DNA of 64,000 bases. Source: DASPPM01 sp052143835 (GTDB taxonomy: Bacteria; Pseudomonadota; Alphaproteobacteria; JACZXZ01). Under the pieces are notes generated by a model. It was not told the DNA's origin. It saw only the letters and a program-made list of their open reading frames with translations, and searched no databases. Every line of letters starts with the position of its first letter. Positions within the stretch are counted from its first letter, which is position 1. This document shows positions 28,400 to 37,293 of the stretch, piece after piece. The translations under genes were made by a program, and so were the position numbers. The stretch covers positions 1 through 64,000 of the forward strand of contig JBKQRV010000097.1 in NCBI GenBank assembly GCA_052143835.1, written 5' to 3'.

Positions 28400-30214
28400 A
28401 TGGCTGACACGATCGACAGCGCAGCAGAAGTCCTTACGCGCTTGCCCGTCATCAGAAAGGCCCGCTCGGGCTTTGCCGTCGCACCGAATATGCCCGACTA
28501 CGAGGCGGCACGGCGCGCCTTCAGTTGGGAAGCCGCGCGCCGCGAGCTCGACGGGCTCCCCGGCGGACGCGGCTTGAACATCGCCCATGAGGCGGTCGAT
28601 CGTCATCTCCATGCCGGGCTCGGCTCGAAGATCGCCATGCGCTGGCTCGGCAAGGAGGGCAGCCGGCGCGCCTTGACCTACCGGGAGCTCGCCGAGGCGA
28701 GCAATCGCTTCGCCAACCTCTTGGCCCGGCTTGGCGTCGGCAAGGGCGAGCGCGTTTTCGCCCTCCTCGGCCGCGTGCCGGAGCTCTATGTGGCGGCCCT
28801 CGGCAGCTTCAAGGCGGGGTGCGTGTTCTGCCCGCTCTTCTCCGCCTTCGGCCCCGAGCCCGTACGCGCCCGCCTTGAGATCGGCGATGCTCGCGTCCTG
28901 GTTACGAGTGCAGCACTCTATCAGCGCAAGGTGGCCGCAGCGCGCCTCGCGCTGCCCGGGCTCCGCCACGTGCTCCTCGTCCCGGAGGCCGGGGTCCAAG
29001 AAACACCTCAGGCAATGCCGGCGGGGGCCACCGATCTGGCGGAGGCCCTCGCCGACTGTCCGGGTGCCTTCGCCATTCCGCCGACCGACCCGGAAGACCC
29101 GGCACTTCTTCACTTCACCAGCGGCACCACGGGCCGCCCGAAGGGTGCGCTCCACGTCCATGCCGCGGTCGTCGCCCATCACATCACCGGCAAGCTCGCG
29201 CTCGATCTCCACCCTGAGGACATTTACTGGTGCACGGCCGATCCCGGCTGGGTGACGGGCACCTCCTATGGGCTCATCGCCCCCCTCACGAACGGCGTCA
29301 CCATGGTCGTCGATGAAGGCGACTTCGATGCCGAGCGCTGGTACCGCGTCCTTGCGGAGGAGCGCGTCAGCGTCTGGTACACGGCACCCACGGCGGTGCG
29401 CATGATGATTCGCGCGGGCGACGAGATGGCACGACGCTACGACCTGACGCCGCTTCGCTTCATGGCGAGCGTCGGCGAGCCGCTCAACCCCGAGGCGGTC
29501 GAATGGGGCAGGATCGCCCTGGGCCGCCCCTTCCACGACAACTGGTGGCAGACCGAGACGGGCGGCATCATGATCGCCAACTTCCTCGCCATGGATATCA
29601 AGCCGGGCTCGATGGGCCGTCCGCTGCCGGGGATCGAGGCGGCGATCGTGCGCCGCGCTCCGGGCGGTGCCGTCCAGGTGATCGACGCGCCGGACGAGCA
29701 AGGCGAGCTTGCGCTTAGGCCCGGCTGGCCTTCGATGTTCCGCGCCTACATCAACGAGGCCGAGCGCTATGCCAAATGCTTCAGCGGGGGCTGGTACCTG
29801 ACCGGCGACCTCGCCAGGCGCGACGCCGACGGCTACTACTGGTTCGTCGGCCGCGCCGACGACGTGATCAAGACCTCGGGCCACCTGATCGGTCCGTTCG
29901 AGGTGGAGAGCGTGCTCATGGAGCACCCGGCCGTGGCCGAGGCCGGCGTCATCGGCAAGCCCGATCCCGTCGCCTTCGAGGTGATCAAGGCGTTCGTCAC
30001 GCTCAAGTCGGGCCATTCGCCGAGCGAGGAGCTCAAGCGCAGCATCCTCGCGCACGCGCGCAAGCGGCTGGGTGCCGCGATTGCCCCCAAGGAGATGGAA
30101 TTCAAGCCGAATCTGCCCAAGACCCGCTCGGGGAAGATCATGCGGCGTCTGCTTAAGGCCCGCGAGCTGGGCTTGCCCGAGGGCGACATTTCAGCGCTCG
30201 AGAGGGAGTCATGA
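28400..30214 (+). CDS. Acetyl-CoA-synthetase-like acyl-CoA ligase
   Basis: 604 residues, an ANL-superfamily enzyme close to acetate--CoA ligase. Motifs: LHFTSGTTGRPKGALHVH (P-loop), WCTADPGWVTGTSYG, NWWQTETGG (A5), YLTGDLARRDADGYYWFVGR (A7-A8 hinge) and PKTRSGKIMRRLL with the A10 catalytic lysine. The DPGWVTG and WWQTETG motifs are those of acetate/propionate-activating enzymes. It would form acyl-AMP and then acyl-CoA. Its stop overlaps the E1-alpha start by 4 bases (ATGA). Standing at the head of a 2-oxoacid dehydrogenase operon with an ACP, it could also charge the ACP or an unusual acid; that is inference. Confidence 0.9.
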   Translation: MADTIDSAAEVLTRLPVIRKARSGFAVAPNMPDYEAARRAFSWEAARRELDGLPGGRGLNIAHEAVDRHLHAGLGSKIAMRWLGKEGSRRALTYRELAEASNRFANLLARLGVGKGERVFALLGRVPELYVAALGSFKAGCVFCPLFSAFGPEPVRARLEIGDARVLVTSAALYQRKVAAARLALPGLRHVLLVPEAGVQETPQAMPAGATDLAEALADCPGAFAIPPTDPEDPALLHFTSGTTGRPKGALHVHAAVVAHHITGKLALDLHPEDIYWCTADPGWVTGTSYGLIAPLTNGVTMVVDEGDFDAERWYRVLAEERVSVWYTAPTAVRMMIRAGDEMARRYDLTPLRFMASVGEPLNPEAVEWGRIALGRPFHDNWWQTETGGIMIANFLAMDIKPGSMGRPLPGIEAAIVRRAPGGAVQVIDAPDEQGELALRPGWPSMFRAYINEAERYAKCFSGGWYLTGDLARRDADGYYWFVGRADDVIKTSGHLIGPFEVESVLMEHPAVAEAGVIGKPDPVAFEVIKAFVTLKSGHSPSEELKRSILAHARKRLGAAIAPKEMEFKPNLPKTRSGKIMRRLLKARELGLPEGDISALERES

Positions 30215-31224
30215 CCAAGCACGCCGAGAAAACGCATCTCGATCGCGAGCATCTTCTTCTCTTGCTGAGGGAGATGCTGCGCATCCGCCGCTTCGAGGAG
30301 CGCTGCGTCGAGCTTTACAGCACGGGCAAGATCCGCGGCTTCCTCCACCTCTATATCGGCGAGGAGGCGAACGCCGTCGGCGTCATGCAGGCCCTCACGG
30401 CGGACGACGCCGTGGTCACGACCTACCGGGAGCATGGCCATGCGCTGGCGCGCGGCATATCGGCCCGCGCCTTGATGGCGGAGATGTACGGCAAGCGCGA
30501 AGGGAGCAGCCGAGGCAGGGGCGGCTCGATGCATGTCTTCGACGCGGCGACGCGCTTCTACGGCGGCAATGCCATCGTCGCGGGTGGCATCCCGCTGGCA
30601 GTCGGGCTGGCGCTTGCCGACAAGATGCGCGGCAGGAAGCGGCTCGCCGCCTGCTTCCTCGGCGACGGCGCCGCTGCGGAGGGGCTCTTCCACGAATCCC
30701 TCAATCTCGCGGCGCTGTGGCAGCTCCCCGTCCTCTTTATCTGCGAGAACAACCTCTACGCCATGGGCACGGCGATCGCGCGCGCCCATGCCCAGACCGA
30801 TCTCACGAAATACGCCGAGAGCCACGCGATTCCGGCCGAGGCCGTCGACGGCATGGACGTGGTGGCCGTCGAGGTCGCGGCCCGGCGCGCTGCGGCCTTG
30901 GTGCGCGAGACGGGGGCACCTTACTTCCTCGAGAACCGCACCTACCGCTTCCGCGCCCATTCGATGTACGACCCCGAGCTTTACCGCGGCAAGGCCGAGG
31001 TCGAGGAGTGGAAGAAGCGGGACCCGATCCCCGCGCTCGAGGCTTGGCTGACCAACGCCGGGCTCTTGCATGCCGACGAGCTTGCGCGCATCGAGGTAGG
31101 GGTCGCTGCCGAAGTAGAGGATGCCGTCGCCTTTGCCGAGGCCGGAGAATGGGAGCCGATCGAGGATCTGGCGAAGGACGTGATGACGCCGCAGAGTACG
31201 CTGCGACGGGAGGAGGCGGCATGA
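30211..31224 (+). CDS. 2-Oxoacid (pyruvate/acetoin) dehydrogenase E1 component, alpha subunit
   Basis: 337 residues. It binds thiamine diphosphate and decarboxylates the oxoacid with the beta chain. The TPP motif runs from LGDGAAAEGLFHESLNLAA to CENNLYAMG. Phosphorylation-loop-like YRFRAHSMYDPELYR and the GFLHLYIGEEA opening are typical of PdhA/AcoA. The length is slightly shorter than PdhA of the housekeeping complex, closer to the acetoin-dehydrogenase type. It overlaps the ligase and the beta gene by 4 bases each. Confidence 0.93.
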   Translation: MTKHAEKTHLDREHLLLLLREMLRIRRFEERCVELYSTGKIRGFLHLYIGEEANAVGVMQALTADDAVVTTYREHGHALARGISARALMAEMYGKREGSSRGRGGSMHVFDAATRFYGGNAIVAGGIPLAVGLALADKMRGRKRLAACFLGDGAAAEGLFHESLNLAALWQLPVLFICENNLYAMGTAIARAHAQTDLTKYAESHAIPAEAVDGMDVVAVEVAARRAAALVRETGAPYFLENRTYRFRAHSMYDPELYRGKAEVEEWKKRDPIPALEAWLTNAGLLHADELARIEVGVAAEVEDAVAFAEAGEWEPIEDLAKDVMTPQSTLRREEAA

Positions 31225-32204
31225 GCACGACGACCTATCGCGAGGCGGTCCGGACAGCGCTCCGGGATGTCCTCGAGCGCGAGCCGCGCGCCTTCCTCAT
31301 GGGCGAGGACGTGGGCCGCTACGGCGGCTGCTACGCCTGCAGCAAAGGCTTGCTCGACGAATTCGGCCCCGCGCGCGTCCGCGACACCCCACTTTCCGAG
31401 GCCGCCTTCGTCGGCGCCGGCATCGGTGCAGCCCTCGGCGGCATGCTGCCCATCGTCGAGATCATGACGGTGAATTTCAGCCTCTTGGCCCTCGACCAGA
31501 TCGTCAACAACGCGGCGACGATCCGCCACATGTCCGGCGGACAGTTCAGCATTCCGCTGGTGATCCGCATGGCGACCGGTGCGGGCCGCCAGGTCGCGGC
31601 CCAGCACTCCCATAGCCTGGAGGGCTGGTACGCCCACGTGCCCGGCATCCGCGTCGTGGCGCCGGCAACGCTCGCGGATGCGCGCGGCATGCTGTGGACG
31701 GCACTCGCGGACCCGGATCCCGTGGTCATATTCGAGCACGCGATGCTCTACAGTCTCGAAGGCGAGCTGCCGGAGAATGCAGGCGCCGTCGATATCGATC
31801 GTGCGGCCGTGCGGCGGCCGGGCCGGGACGTGACCGTGATCGCCTACAGCGCGAGCCTCCATAAGGCGCTCGAGGCGGCAGGCCGGCTCGCCGCGGAGGA
31901 GATCGAGGCGGAGGTGATCGATCTCAGGAGCCTGAGACCGCTCGACGACGCGACGATCATGGCCTCGGTGCGCAAGACCCGCCGCGCCGTCGTGGTGGAC
32001 GAAGGCTGGCGCACCGGCAGCCTCGCCGCCGAGCTGAGCGCGCGCATCATGGAGCAGGCCTTCTACGACCTCGATGCGCCGGTCGGGCGCGTCTGCACCG
32101 AGGAGGTGCCGATCCCCTATCCCAAGCATCTCGAGGACGCGGCCCTGCCGCAGCCCGAAAAGATCGTGGCTGCCGTCAAGGCGCTGTTCGGGGCTCATGG
32201 CTGA
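31221..32204 (+). CDS. 2-Oxoacid (pyruvate/acetoin) dehydrogenase E1 component, beta subunit
   Basis: 327 residues, the usual transketolase-type beta chain. It shows FLMGEDVGRYGGCYACSKGL, RDTPLSEAAFVGAGIGAALG (with the TPP glutamate), MSGGQFSIPLVIRMATGAG, and C-terminal EEVPIPYPKHLEDAALPQ. The lipoyl domain of a standard PdhB is absent. ATG 31221 follows GGAGG and overlaps the alpha stop by 4 bases. It overlaps the E2 gene by 8 bases. Confidence 0.93.
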   Translation: MSTTTYREAVRTALRDVLEREPRAFLMGEDVGRYGGCYACSKGLLDEFGPARVRDTPLSEAAFVGAGIGAALGGMLPIVEIMTVNFSLLALDQIVNNAATIRHMSGGQFSIPLVIRMATGAGRQVAAQHSHSLEGWYAHVPGIRVVAPATLADARGMLWTALADPDPVVIFEHAMLYSLEGELPENAGAVDIDRAAVRRPGRDVTVIAYSASLHKALEAAGRLAAEEIEAEVIDLRSLRPLDDATIMASVRKTRRAVVVDEGWRTGSLAAELSARIMEQAFYDLDAPVGRVCTEEVPIPYPKHLEDAALPQPEKIVAAVKALFGAHG

Positions 32205-33354
32205 GTTCCGCATGCCTTCCCTCGGCGCCGACATGGAGGCCGGCACCCTCGTCGAATGGCTCAAGAAGCCCGGCGAGCGCGTGATACGCGGCGATATCAT
32301 CGCCGTGGTCGAGACCCAGAAGGGCGCCATCGAGATCGAAGTCTTCGAGCCCGGCACGATCGAGACCTTTCTCGCCGAGCCCGGCCAGAAGCTGGCCGTG
32401 GGCACGATGATGGCGCTCATCCGCGGCGAGGGCGAGCGCGCGGCGGCACCCGTGGTCGCTCCCGTCCTTCCCGCGCGCGCGCCCGGCTTATCCGGCGCGC
32501 CGGTGCCGGCGAAGGCAGCCCCCATCGTCCGTCCCTTGCCGGCGGCCGGAGCCGTTCGCGCCTCTCCGGCGGCCCGCAGGCGCGCCACGGAGCTCGGCGT
32601 CGACCTGGCAAAGCTCAGCGGCAGCGGCCCCGCTGGCGCCATAACGCTCGCCGACGTGGAGGGAAGCGCCAAAGCGGGGACAGCGGGCCCAAGGGAAGCC
32701 ATGCGCCAAGTCATCGGGGCCGCGATGGCGCGCTCGAAGCGCGAGATCCCGCATTATTATCTCGCCGATACGATCGATCTGGAGCCGGCATTGCAGTGGC
32801 TCGAGGCGGAGAATCTCAAGCGATCGGTGCCCGAGCGCATGCTCTATAGCGTTCTCCTGCTCAAGGCGGTGGCGCTTGCGCTCAACGGCTATCCCGAATT
32901 CAACGGCTTCTGGATCGACGACGGATTCCGGCCGAGCGAGCGCGTGCACCTCGGCGTTGCCGTCTCCTTGCGCCAGGGCGGGCTCATCGCCCCGGCGATC
33001 CACGACGCCGACCGCCTCGCCTTGCCGGAGCTGATGGCTTCGCTCAGGGATCTCGTTCGCCGCGCGCGCAGCGGGGGCTTGCGCAGCTCCGAGCTATCGG
33101 ATCCGACGATCACCGTCACGAGCCTCGGCGAGCAAGGCACGGAAATCCTTTTCCCCGTGATCTATCCGCCGCAGGTTGCTATCGTCGGCTTCGGCACGGT
33201 CGCCGAGCGGCCGTGGGTCGTGGCGGGCGCCGTGGTGCCGCGCCGTGTCGTCTCCGCCTCGCTTGCGGCGGATCACCGCGTCAGCGACGGACATCGCGGC
33301 GCGCGCTTTCTCTCGGCCGTCGGCCGGCTGCTGCAGGAGCCCCAAACGCTATGA
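32197..33354 (+). CDS. Dihydrolipoamide acyltransferase (E2) of the 2-oxoacid dehydrogenase complex
   Basis: 385 residues from ATG 32197, 8 bases inside the E1-beta end. There is one N-terminal lipoyl domain with the attachment lysine at ETQKGAIE (Lys42; note QKG instead of the common DKA). A proline/alanine-rich linker follows, then a peripheral-subunit-binding domain (SPAARRRATELGVDLAKLSG), and an acyltransferase domain ending SLAADHRVSDGHRGARF, with the catalytic His and Asp of the HxxxDG motif. It moves the acyl group from lipoamide to CoA. No E3 (lipoamide dehydrogenase) gene is in the operon, so one from elsewhere must be shared. Confidence 0.92.
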   Translation: MAEFRMPSLGADMEAGTLVEWLKKPGERVIRGDIIAVVETQKGAIEIEVFEPGTIETFLAEPGQKLAVGTMMALIRGEGERAAAPVVAPVLPARAPGLSGAPVPAKAAPIVRPLPAAGAVRASPAARRRATELGVDLAKLSGSGPAGAITLADVEGSAKAGTAGPREAMRQVIGAAMARSKREIPHYYLADTIDLEPALQWLEAENLKRSVPERMLYSVLLLKAVALALNGYPEFNGFWIDDGFRPSERVHLGVAVSLRQGGLIAPAIHDADRLALPELMASLRDLVRRARSGGLRSSELSDPTITVTSLGEQGTEILFPVIYPPQVAIVGFGTVAERPWVVAGAVVPRRVVSASLAADHRVSDGHRGARFLSAVGRLLQEPQTL

Positions 33355-33614
33355 CCGACGAGGAGCTGAGAAAACTGGTGCTGAACGCGCTCGCGAGCGT
33401 CGTGCCCGAGCTCGAGGAGGCGACGCTCGTTGCGGACAAGAGCTTCCGCGACCAGCTCGACATCGACTCGGTGGACTTCCTCAACTACGTCATCGCCCTT
33501 CACGAGGCCCTCAAGATCGACATTCCCGAGGCCGACGACCCGCAGCTCTCGAGCCTCAACGGCGCCGTCGCCTATCTTGGGCGCAGACTTAAACAGCAAG
33601 CGCCGTCGCCGTAA
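33351..33614 (+). CDS. Acyl carrier protein
   Basis: 87 residues from ATG 33351, overlapping the E2 stop by 4 bases. The phosphopantetheine site is the DSVD motif (Ser40 in QLDIDSVDFLN), with acidic helices on both sides. It is longer at the C-terminus than AcpP and diverges from it, so it is probably a specialised carrier. Being the last gene of an operon that makes acyl-CoA by two routes, it may accept an acyl group from the ligase or the E2; this is not shown by sequence. A weak GC-rich hairpin overlaps its stop (33601-33625). Confidence 0.9.
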   Translation: MTDEELRKLVLNALASVVPELEEATLVADKSFRDQLDIDSVDFLNYVIALHEALKIDIPEADDPQLSSLNGAVAYLGRRLKQQAPSP

Positions 33615-33750
33615 GGGCGGCGGCCGTGACCTGAGCCCCTAAAACTCCTCCAGGCTTGAATAGGATCCATTATTTCATTGAGCGCGCTGGCGGTTCTTCA
33701 GGCAAAAGGCCATAGCGCATGGGGCCGGGGCGTTGCCGACAATTCCGAGG

Positions 33751-36700
33751 CTAATTCTTATTCGCGCCCTGTGACGCTGGCGACCCAAAACGAATCCGGA
33801 TGTACTCCCTGGCGCTGTCGGGTGAGAGTTTCACGGTTCCGGGGCCACTCCGCACGAAGAAATCGCCTACCGGAGTCGCTTCGACCCCTTTCCATTTCAG
33901 GAACACCGGTTCCGGGCTCCGCTGGCAGCTCACCACGCATACGGTCTTTCCCTGCACGGTCTGGGTCTTGGGGTCGATGCAAGTCCCCGCACGATCGCCC
34001 AGGCCGTTGCGTACGACCTGAGCCAAGTGGCGCATGAACTGGTCATCGCTTTCAAGCTGGTCACGCTCGGTGCCGACGATCGAGCCGTTGTCGGCTACGC
34101 CGATCAAAAGGTCGCCGCCGTCGGTATTGAGAAACGCGGCGATGGTCTTCAAGACCGCGTGCGTCACGGCCTTGTCGTCCCGCCGGTCCTCCTTTAGGTT
34201 CCAGCGCAAGGTGGACTTGAATTCCAGCGTCTTCGACTCGCCATGCTTGATCAGCTCCTCGGCGTTGCGATGGGCGCGCAGGTACTGGTCGAAGAGGAAG
34301 TTCTTGATCACCTCGCCGAAGGCACGGTCGTCGGTGATGCGCTTGTAGAGGTCAAAGTTCGAGTCGACGATCTCCTGGATCACGTGCTCGACCTTCTGGT
34401 CGAAGGTGAGCCGCACGTTCTCCCGCGTATTGACCCGCGCAGCGGCATCGAGCGCCGCATCCTCGTCGAGCTTGTCCATCATCTGGCCGAGCGTCACGCG
34501 GTGCTCAGGGCCGAGGTTGAGCCCGAAACGCTCGTTCAGCTCGGCGATGATGCGGGAGAGCGTCTCGATCTCCTCAGGCGCGGTCCCATGGACGCGCTTG
34601 GTGCCCACGGGTTCGAGCACGCCGGGCTTGCGCTCGAGGGCGATCTTGCCGCTTCCGGTTTTCTGGATGCGGTAAGACTCCATGTCGATGTTCTGCTGCA
34701 CCTCGCGCGGCAGCTCGGACCGATCCGGCGGCAGCAGCCGACGCAGGTGTCGGGCGAAGACGTAGAGCTTCTCGAGATCGGCGTCGGCGAATGGCAGGAC
34801 CTGCGCGAGAAAGGCGTAGAGCCGCACATAGTCGGTGAGCTGGCCCCTGAAATCCTGCCGCTCCTCCTCCGATAGCGCCTGGAAGCGCGCGACCACAGGG
34901 ACGAGAACGGCGTAGAGCCGGTCCTGGCCGGCCTTCGCATCGAAGTAGACCTTGGCGAAACCGTTCACGTCCGTCTCGGCGTAGACGGGGAAGGCAGCGA
35001 GCCGGGTCTGGAGCTCGTAAAGGAGGTTCGGGTCGGTCGCCTCGGACAGCAGCGTGGTCTCGTAGTAGGGCTCGAAGGCAGTCTTGATCTCGTCGGCTTC
35101 GTTGGCGAAGTCGAGCACCATGGTGGCGGTCTTCCCCAGAAGCGTACGGTTGAGCCGTGAGAGCGTCTGCACCGCATTCACGCCGCCCAGCTTCTTGTCG
35201 ACGTACATCGTATGGAGCAGCGGCTGGTCGAAGCCGGTCTGGAACTTGTTGGCGACGATTAGGAAACGATATTCGGGGCGCTCGAAGCTTCTAGCGGTCT
35301 GCGCCTCCGGGAAACCGTTCATGTTGGATTCGGTGTAGGGCCGACCGCCGTCCTGAACAGTGCCCGAGAAAGCAACGAGCGCCTTGAAGGGATAGCCTCG
35401 CTCCGCGAGATACTTGTCCACCGCCAGCTTGTAACGCACCGTGTGCAGGCGCGAGCGGGTGACGATCATCGCCTTTGCCTTGCCGCCGATCTCGCCCTGC
35501 ACCTGCGCCGCGAAGTGCTCGACGCAGATCCGCACCTTCTCGCCGATCGCGTGCGGGTGCAGCTCCACGAACGATTTCAGCAGGTACTCGGCCTTTCTCT
35601 TGTCGTAGCGCGGGTCGTCCTCGACCTTCTTCAGGAGCCGCCAATAGGCCTTGTAAGTGGTGTAGTTCGCGAGGACGTCGAGGATGAACCCCTCCTCGAT
35701 CGCCTGTCGCATGGTGTAAAGGTGGAAGGGAGCGAACCTCCCGTCGGCGCGCTTCGTGCCGAAAAGCTCCAGCGTCTTCGGCTTGGGTGTCGCGGTGAAG
35801 GCGAAGGTCGAGAGATTTGGCAGCCGGCCGCGCTTCTCCATCTCGGCGAGGACCGTGCTCTCCAGCTCCTCCTCAGGCGTTTCGGCGCCGGCCTCCTCCG
35901 CCTCCGCCTCTTCCAATGACCGCGACGCGAGCACGGCCTTGAGGCTCTTCGTGCTCTCGCCCGACTGCGAAGAGTGCGCCTCGTCCACGATGAGCGCGAA
36001 GCGCTTGCCCGGCAGCTCGCCGATCTCCTTGGCGATCACGGGGAACTTCTGGAGCGTCGTGACGATGATCGTCTTCCCCGACTCGAGCGCCTGCTTGAGC
36101 TGCCGCGAGGTGGTGTCGATGTTCTCCACCACGCCGAGCGTCTGCTCGAATTGGCGCATCGTGCTCTGAAGCTGGCGGTCGAGCACGCGCCGATCAGTGA
36201 CGACGACGATCGAGTCGAAGACACGCCGGTCGGAGTCGTCGTGCAGCGTCGAGAGCTGGTGCGCGAGCCAGGCGATGGTAAAGCTCTTGCCGCTGCCGGC
36301 CGAATGTTGGATGAGGTAGCCCTGCCCCGTGCCGCTCGCGCGGGCATCGGCCACGAGCTTGCGCACGCAGTCGAGCTGCTGGTAGCGCGGGAAGATGAGA
36401 AGGCGTTTGCCCGTCTTGCGTCCCTTCTCGTCCTCCTCCTCGACCTCGTGAATGAACTGCCGCACGAGGTCGAGCACGCTGTCGCGCGCCCAGGTCTCCT
36501 CCCAGAGATAGGCAGTGGCGTAGCCCTTCTTTGTGGGCGGCACGGGCGGATTGCCGGCGCCGCCGAACTTGCCCTGGTTGAAGGGGAGGAAGAGCGTCTT
36601 CGGCCCGGCGAGCTGCGTGGTGACATAGACCAAGTCCGGGTCCACCGCGAAGTGCGCTAGGCAACGGCCATAGGCAAAGAGCGGCTCGCGCGGGTCGCGG

Positions 36701-37293
36701 CTGATCTTGTACTGGCGGATCGCGTCCTGGACATCCTGGCCGTTGAGCGGGTTCTTGACCTCGACGGTGAAGATCGGGATGCCGTTGAGGAACAACACGA
36801 GGTCGAGGCTCTTCTCGTTTTTTGCGCTGTAGCGGAGCTGGCGGACCACGGCGAAGAGGTTCGCCGCATGCAGCCGGCGCGTCTCCTCGTTGAGCCCGCT
36901 TGCGGGACGGAAGTACGCGAGCCGGAACTTGCAGCCAGAGTCCTTGATTCCATTCCGCAGCACGTCGAGCGCACCACGCCGCTCGATCTCCGCGGCGACG
37001 CGCTTCACGAACTGTTCGCGCACGGCAGCACCATAGTGCTGGGCGAGCCTCTGCCATTCCTTCGGCTGCGTGGCGAGCACGAAGTCCACCACGTCGCGGG
37101 GCAAAAGGCAGAGCGAGCGGTCATAATCCTCGGGCCGGCGCCTTCGGTAGCCGCCGGATGGACTGTCGCCATAGGGGGCTGCTGGTGTCTCGCGCAGCCC
37201 GGTTACTTGGCCCGCGTAGGCGTCCGGACCGTACTGAAGCAGCCTAGCCTCGATCGCCTCCTCGAAGGAGCGCTCGGAGATCTCGGGGCTCAT
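33751..37293 (-). CDS. hsdR: Type I restriction enzyme R subunit with a C-terminal AlbA_2 (Schlafen-like) domain
   Basis: 1180 residues from ATG 37293, whose ATGA overlaps the hsdS stop. The N-terminal PD-(D/E)xK nuclease shows LDLVLFLNGIPIFTVEVKNP (Glu178-x-Lys180). Two RecA-like motor domains follow: Walker A HSAGSGKSFTIAW, the DEAH box IVDEAHSSQ, AFTATP and the motif V/VI region LIVANKFQTGFDQP and QTLSRLNR. From about residue 1010 there is an extra domain of about 160 residues with GESKTLEFKSTLRWN, AAFLNTDGGDLLIGVADNG and FFVRSGPGTVKL, the pattern of AlbA_2 (Schlafen-type, divergent AAA-4) domains. Standard HsdR ends before this. The subunit translocates and cuts unmodified DNA; the extra domain may bind nucleic acid. 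Confidence 0.93.
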   Translation of the reverse strand: MSPEISERSFEEAIEARLLQYGPDAYAGQVTGLRETPAAPYGDSPSGGYRRRRPEDYDRSLCLLPRDVVDFVLATQPKEWQRLAQHYGAAVREQFVKRVAAEIERRGALDVLRNGIKDSGCKFRLAYFRPASGLNEETRRLHAANLFAVVRQLRYSAKNEKSLDLVLFLNGIPIFTVEVKNPLNGQDVQDAIRQYKISRDPREPLFAYGRCLAHFAVDPDLVYVTTQLAGPKTLFLPFNQGKFGGAGNPPVPPTKKGYATAYLWEETWARDSVLDLVRQFIHEVEEEDEKGRKTGKRLLIFPRYQQLDCVRKLVADARASGTGQGYLIQHSAGSGKSFTIAWLAHQLSTLHDDSDRRVFDSIVVVTDRRVLDRQLQSTMRQFEQTLGVVENIDTTSRQLKQALESGKTIIVTTLQKFPVIAKEIGELPGKRFALIVDEAHSSQSGESTKSLKAVLASRSLEEAEAEEAGAETPEEELESTVLAEMEKRGRLPNLSTFAFTATPKPKTLELFGTKRADGRFAPFHLYTMRQAIEEGFILDVLANYTTYKAYWRLLKKVEDDPRYDKRKAEYLLKSFVELHPHAIGEKVRICVEHFAAQVQGEIGGKAKAMIVTRSRLHTVRYKLAVDKYLAERGYPFKALVAFSGTVQDGGRPYTESNMNGFPEAQTARSFERPEYRFLIVANKFQTGFDQPLLHTMYVDKKLGGVNAVQTLSRLNRTLLGKTATMVLDFANEADEIKTAFEPYYETTLLSEATDPNLLYELQTRLAAFPVYAETDVNGFAKVYFDAKAGQDRLYAVLVPVVARFQALSEEERQDFRGQLTDYVRLYAFLAQVLPFADADLEKLYVFARHLRRLLPPDRSELPREVQQNIDMESYRIQKTGSGKIALERKPGVLEPVGTKRVHGTAPEEIETLSRIIAELNERFGLNLGPEHRVTLGQMMDKLDEDAALDAAARVNTRENVRLTFDQKVEHVIQEIVDSNFDLYKRITDDRAFGEVIKNFLFDQYLRAHRNAEELIKHGESKTLEFKSTLRWNLKEDRRDDKAVTHAVLKTIAAFLNTDGGDLLIGVADNGSIVGTERDQLESDDQFMRHLAQVVRNGLGDRAGTCIDPKTQTVQGKTVCVVSCQRSPEPVFLKWKGVEATPVGDFFVRSGPGTVKLSPDSAREYIRIRFGSPASQGANKN

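Noticed and set aside
28016..30055. Long leftward open frame opposite the acyl-CoA ligase
   Set aside because: Antisense shadow of a gene with all ANL motifs.
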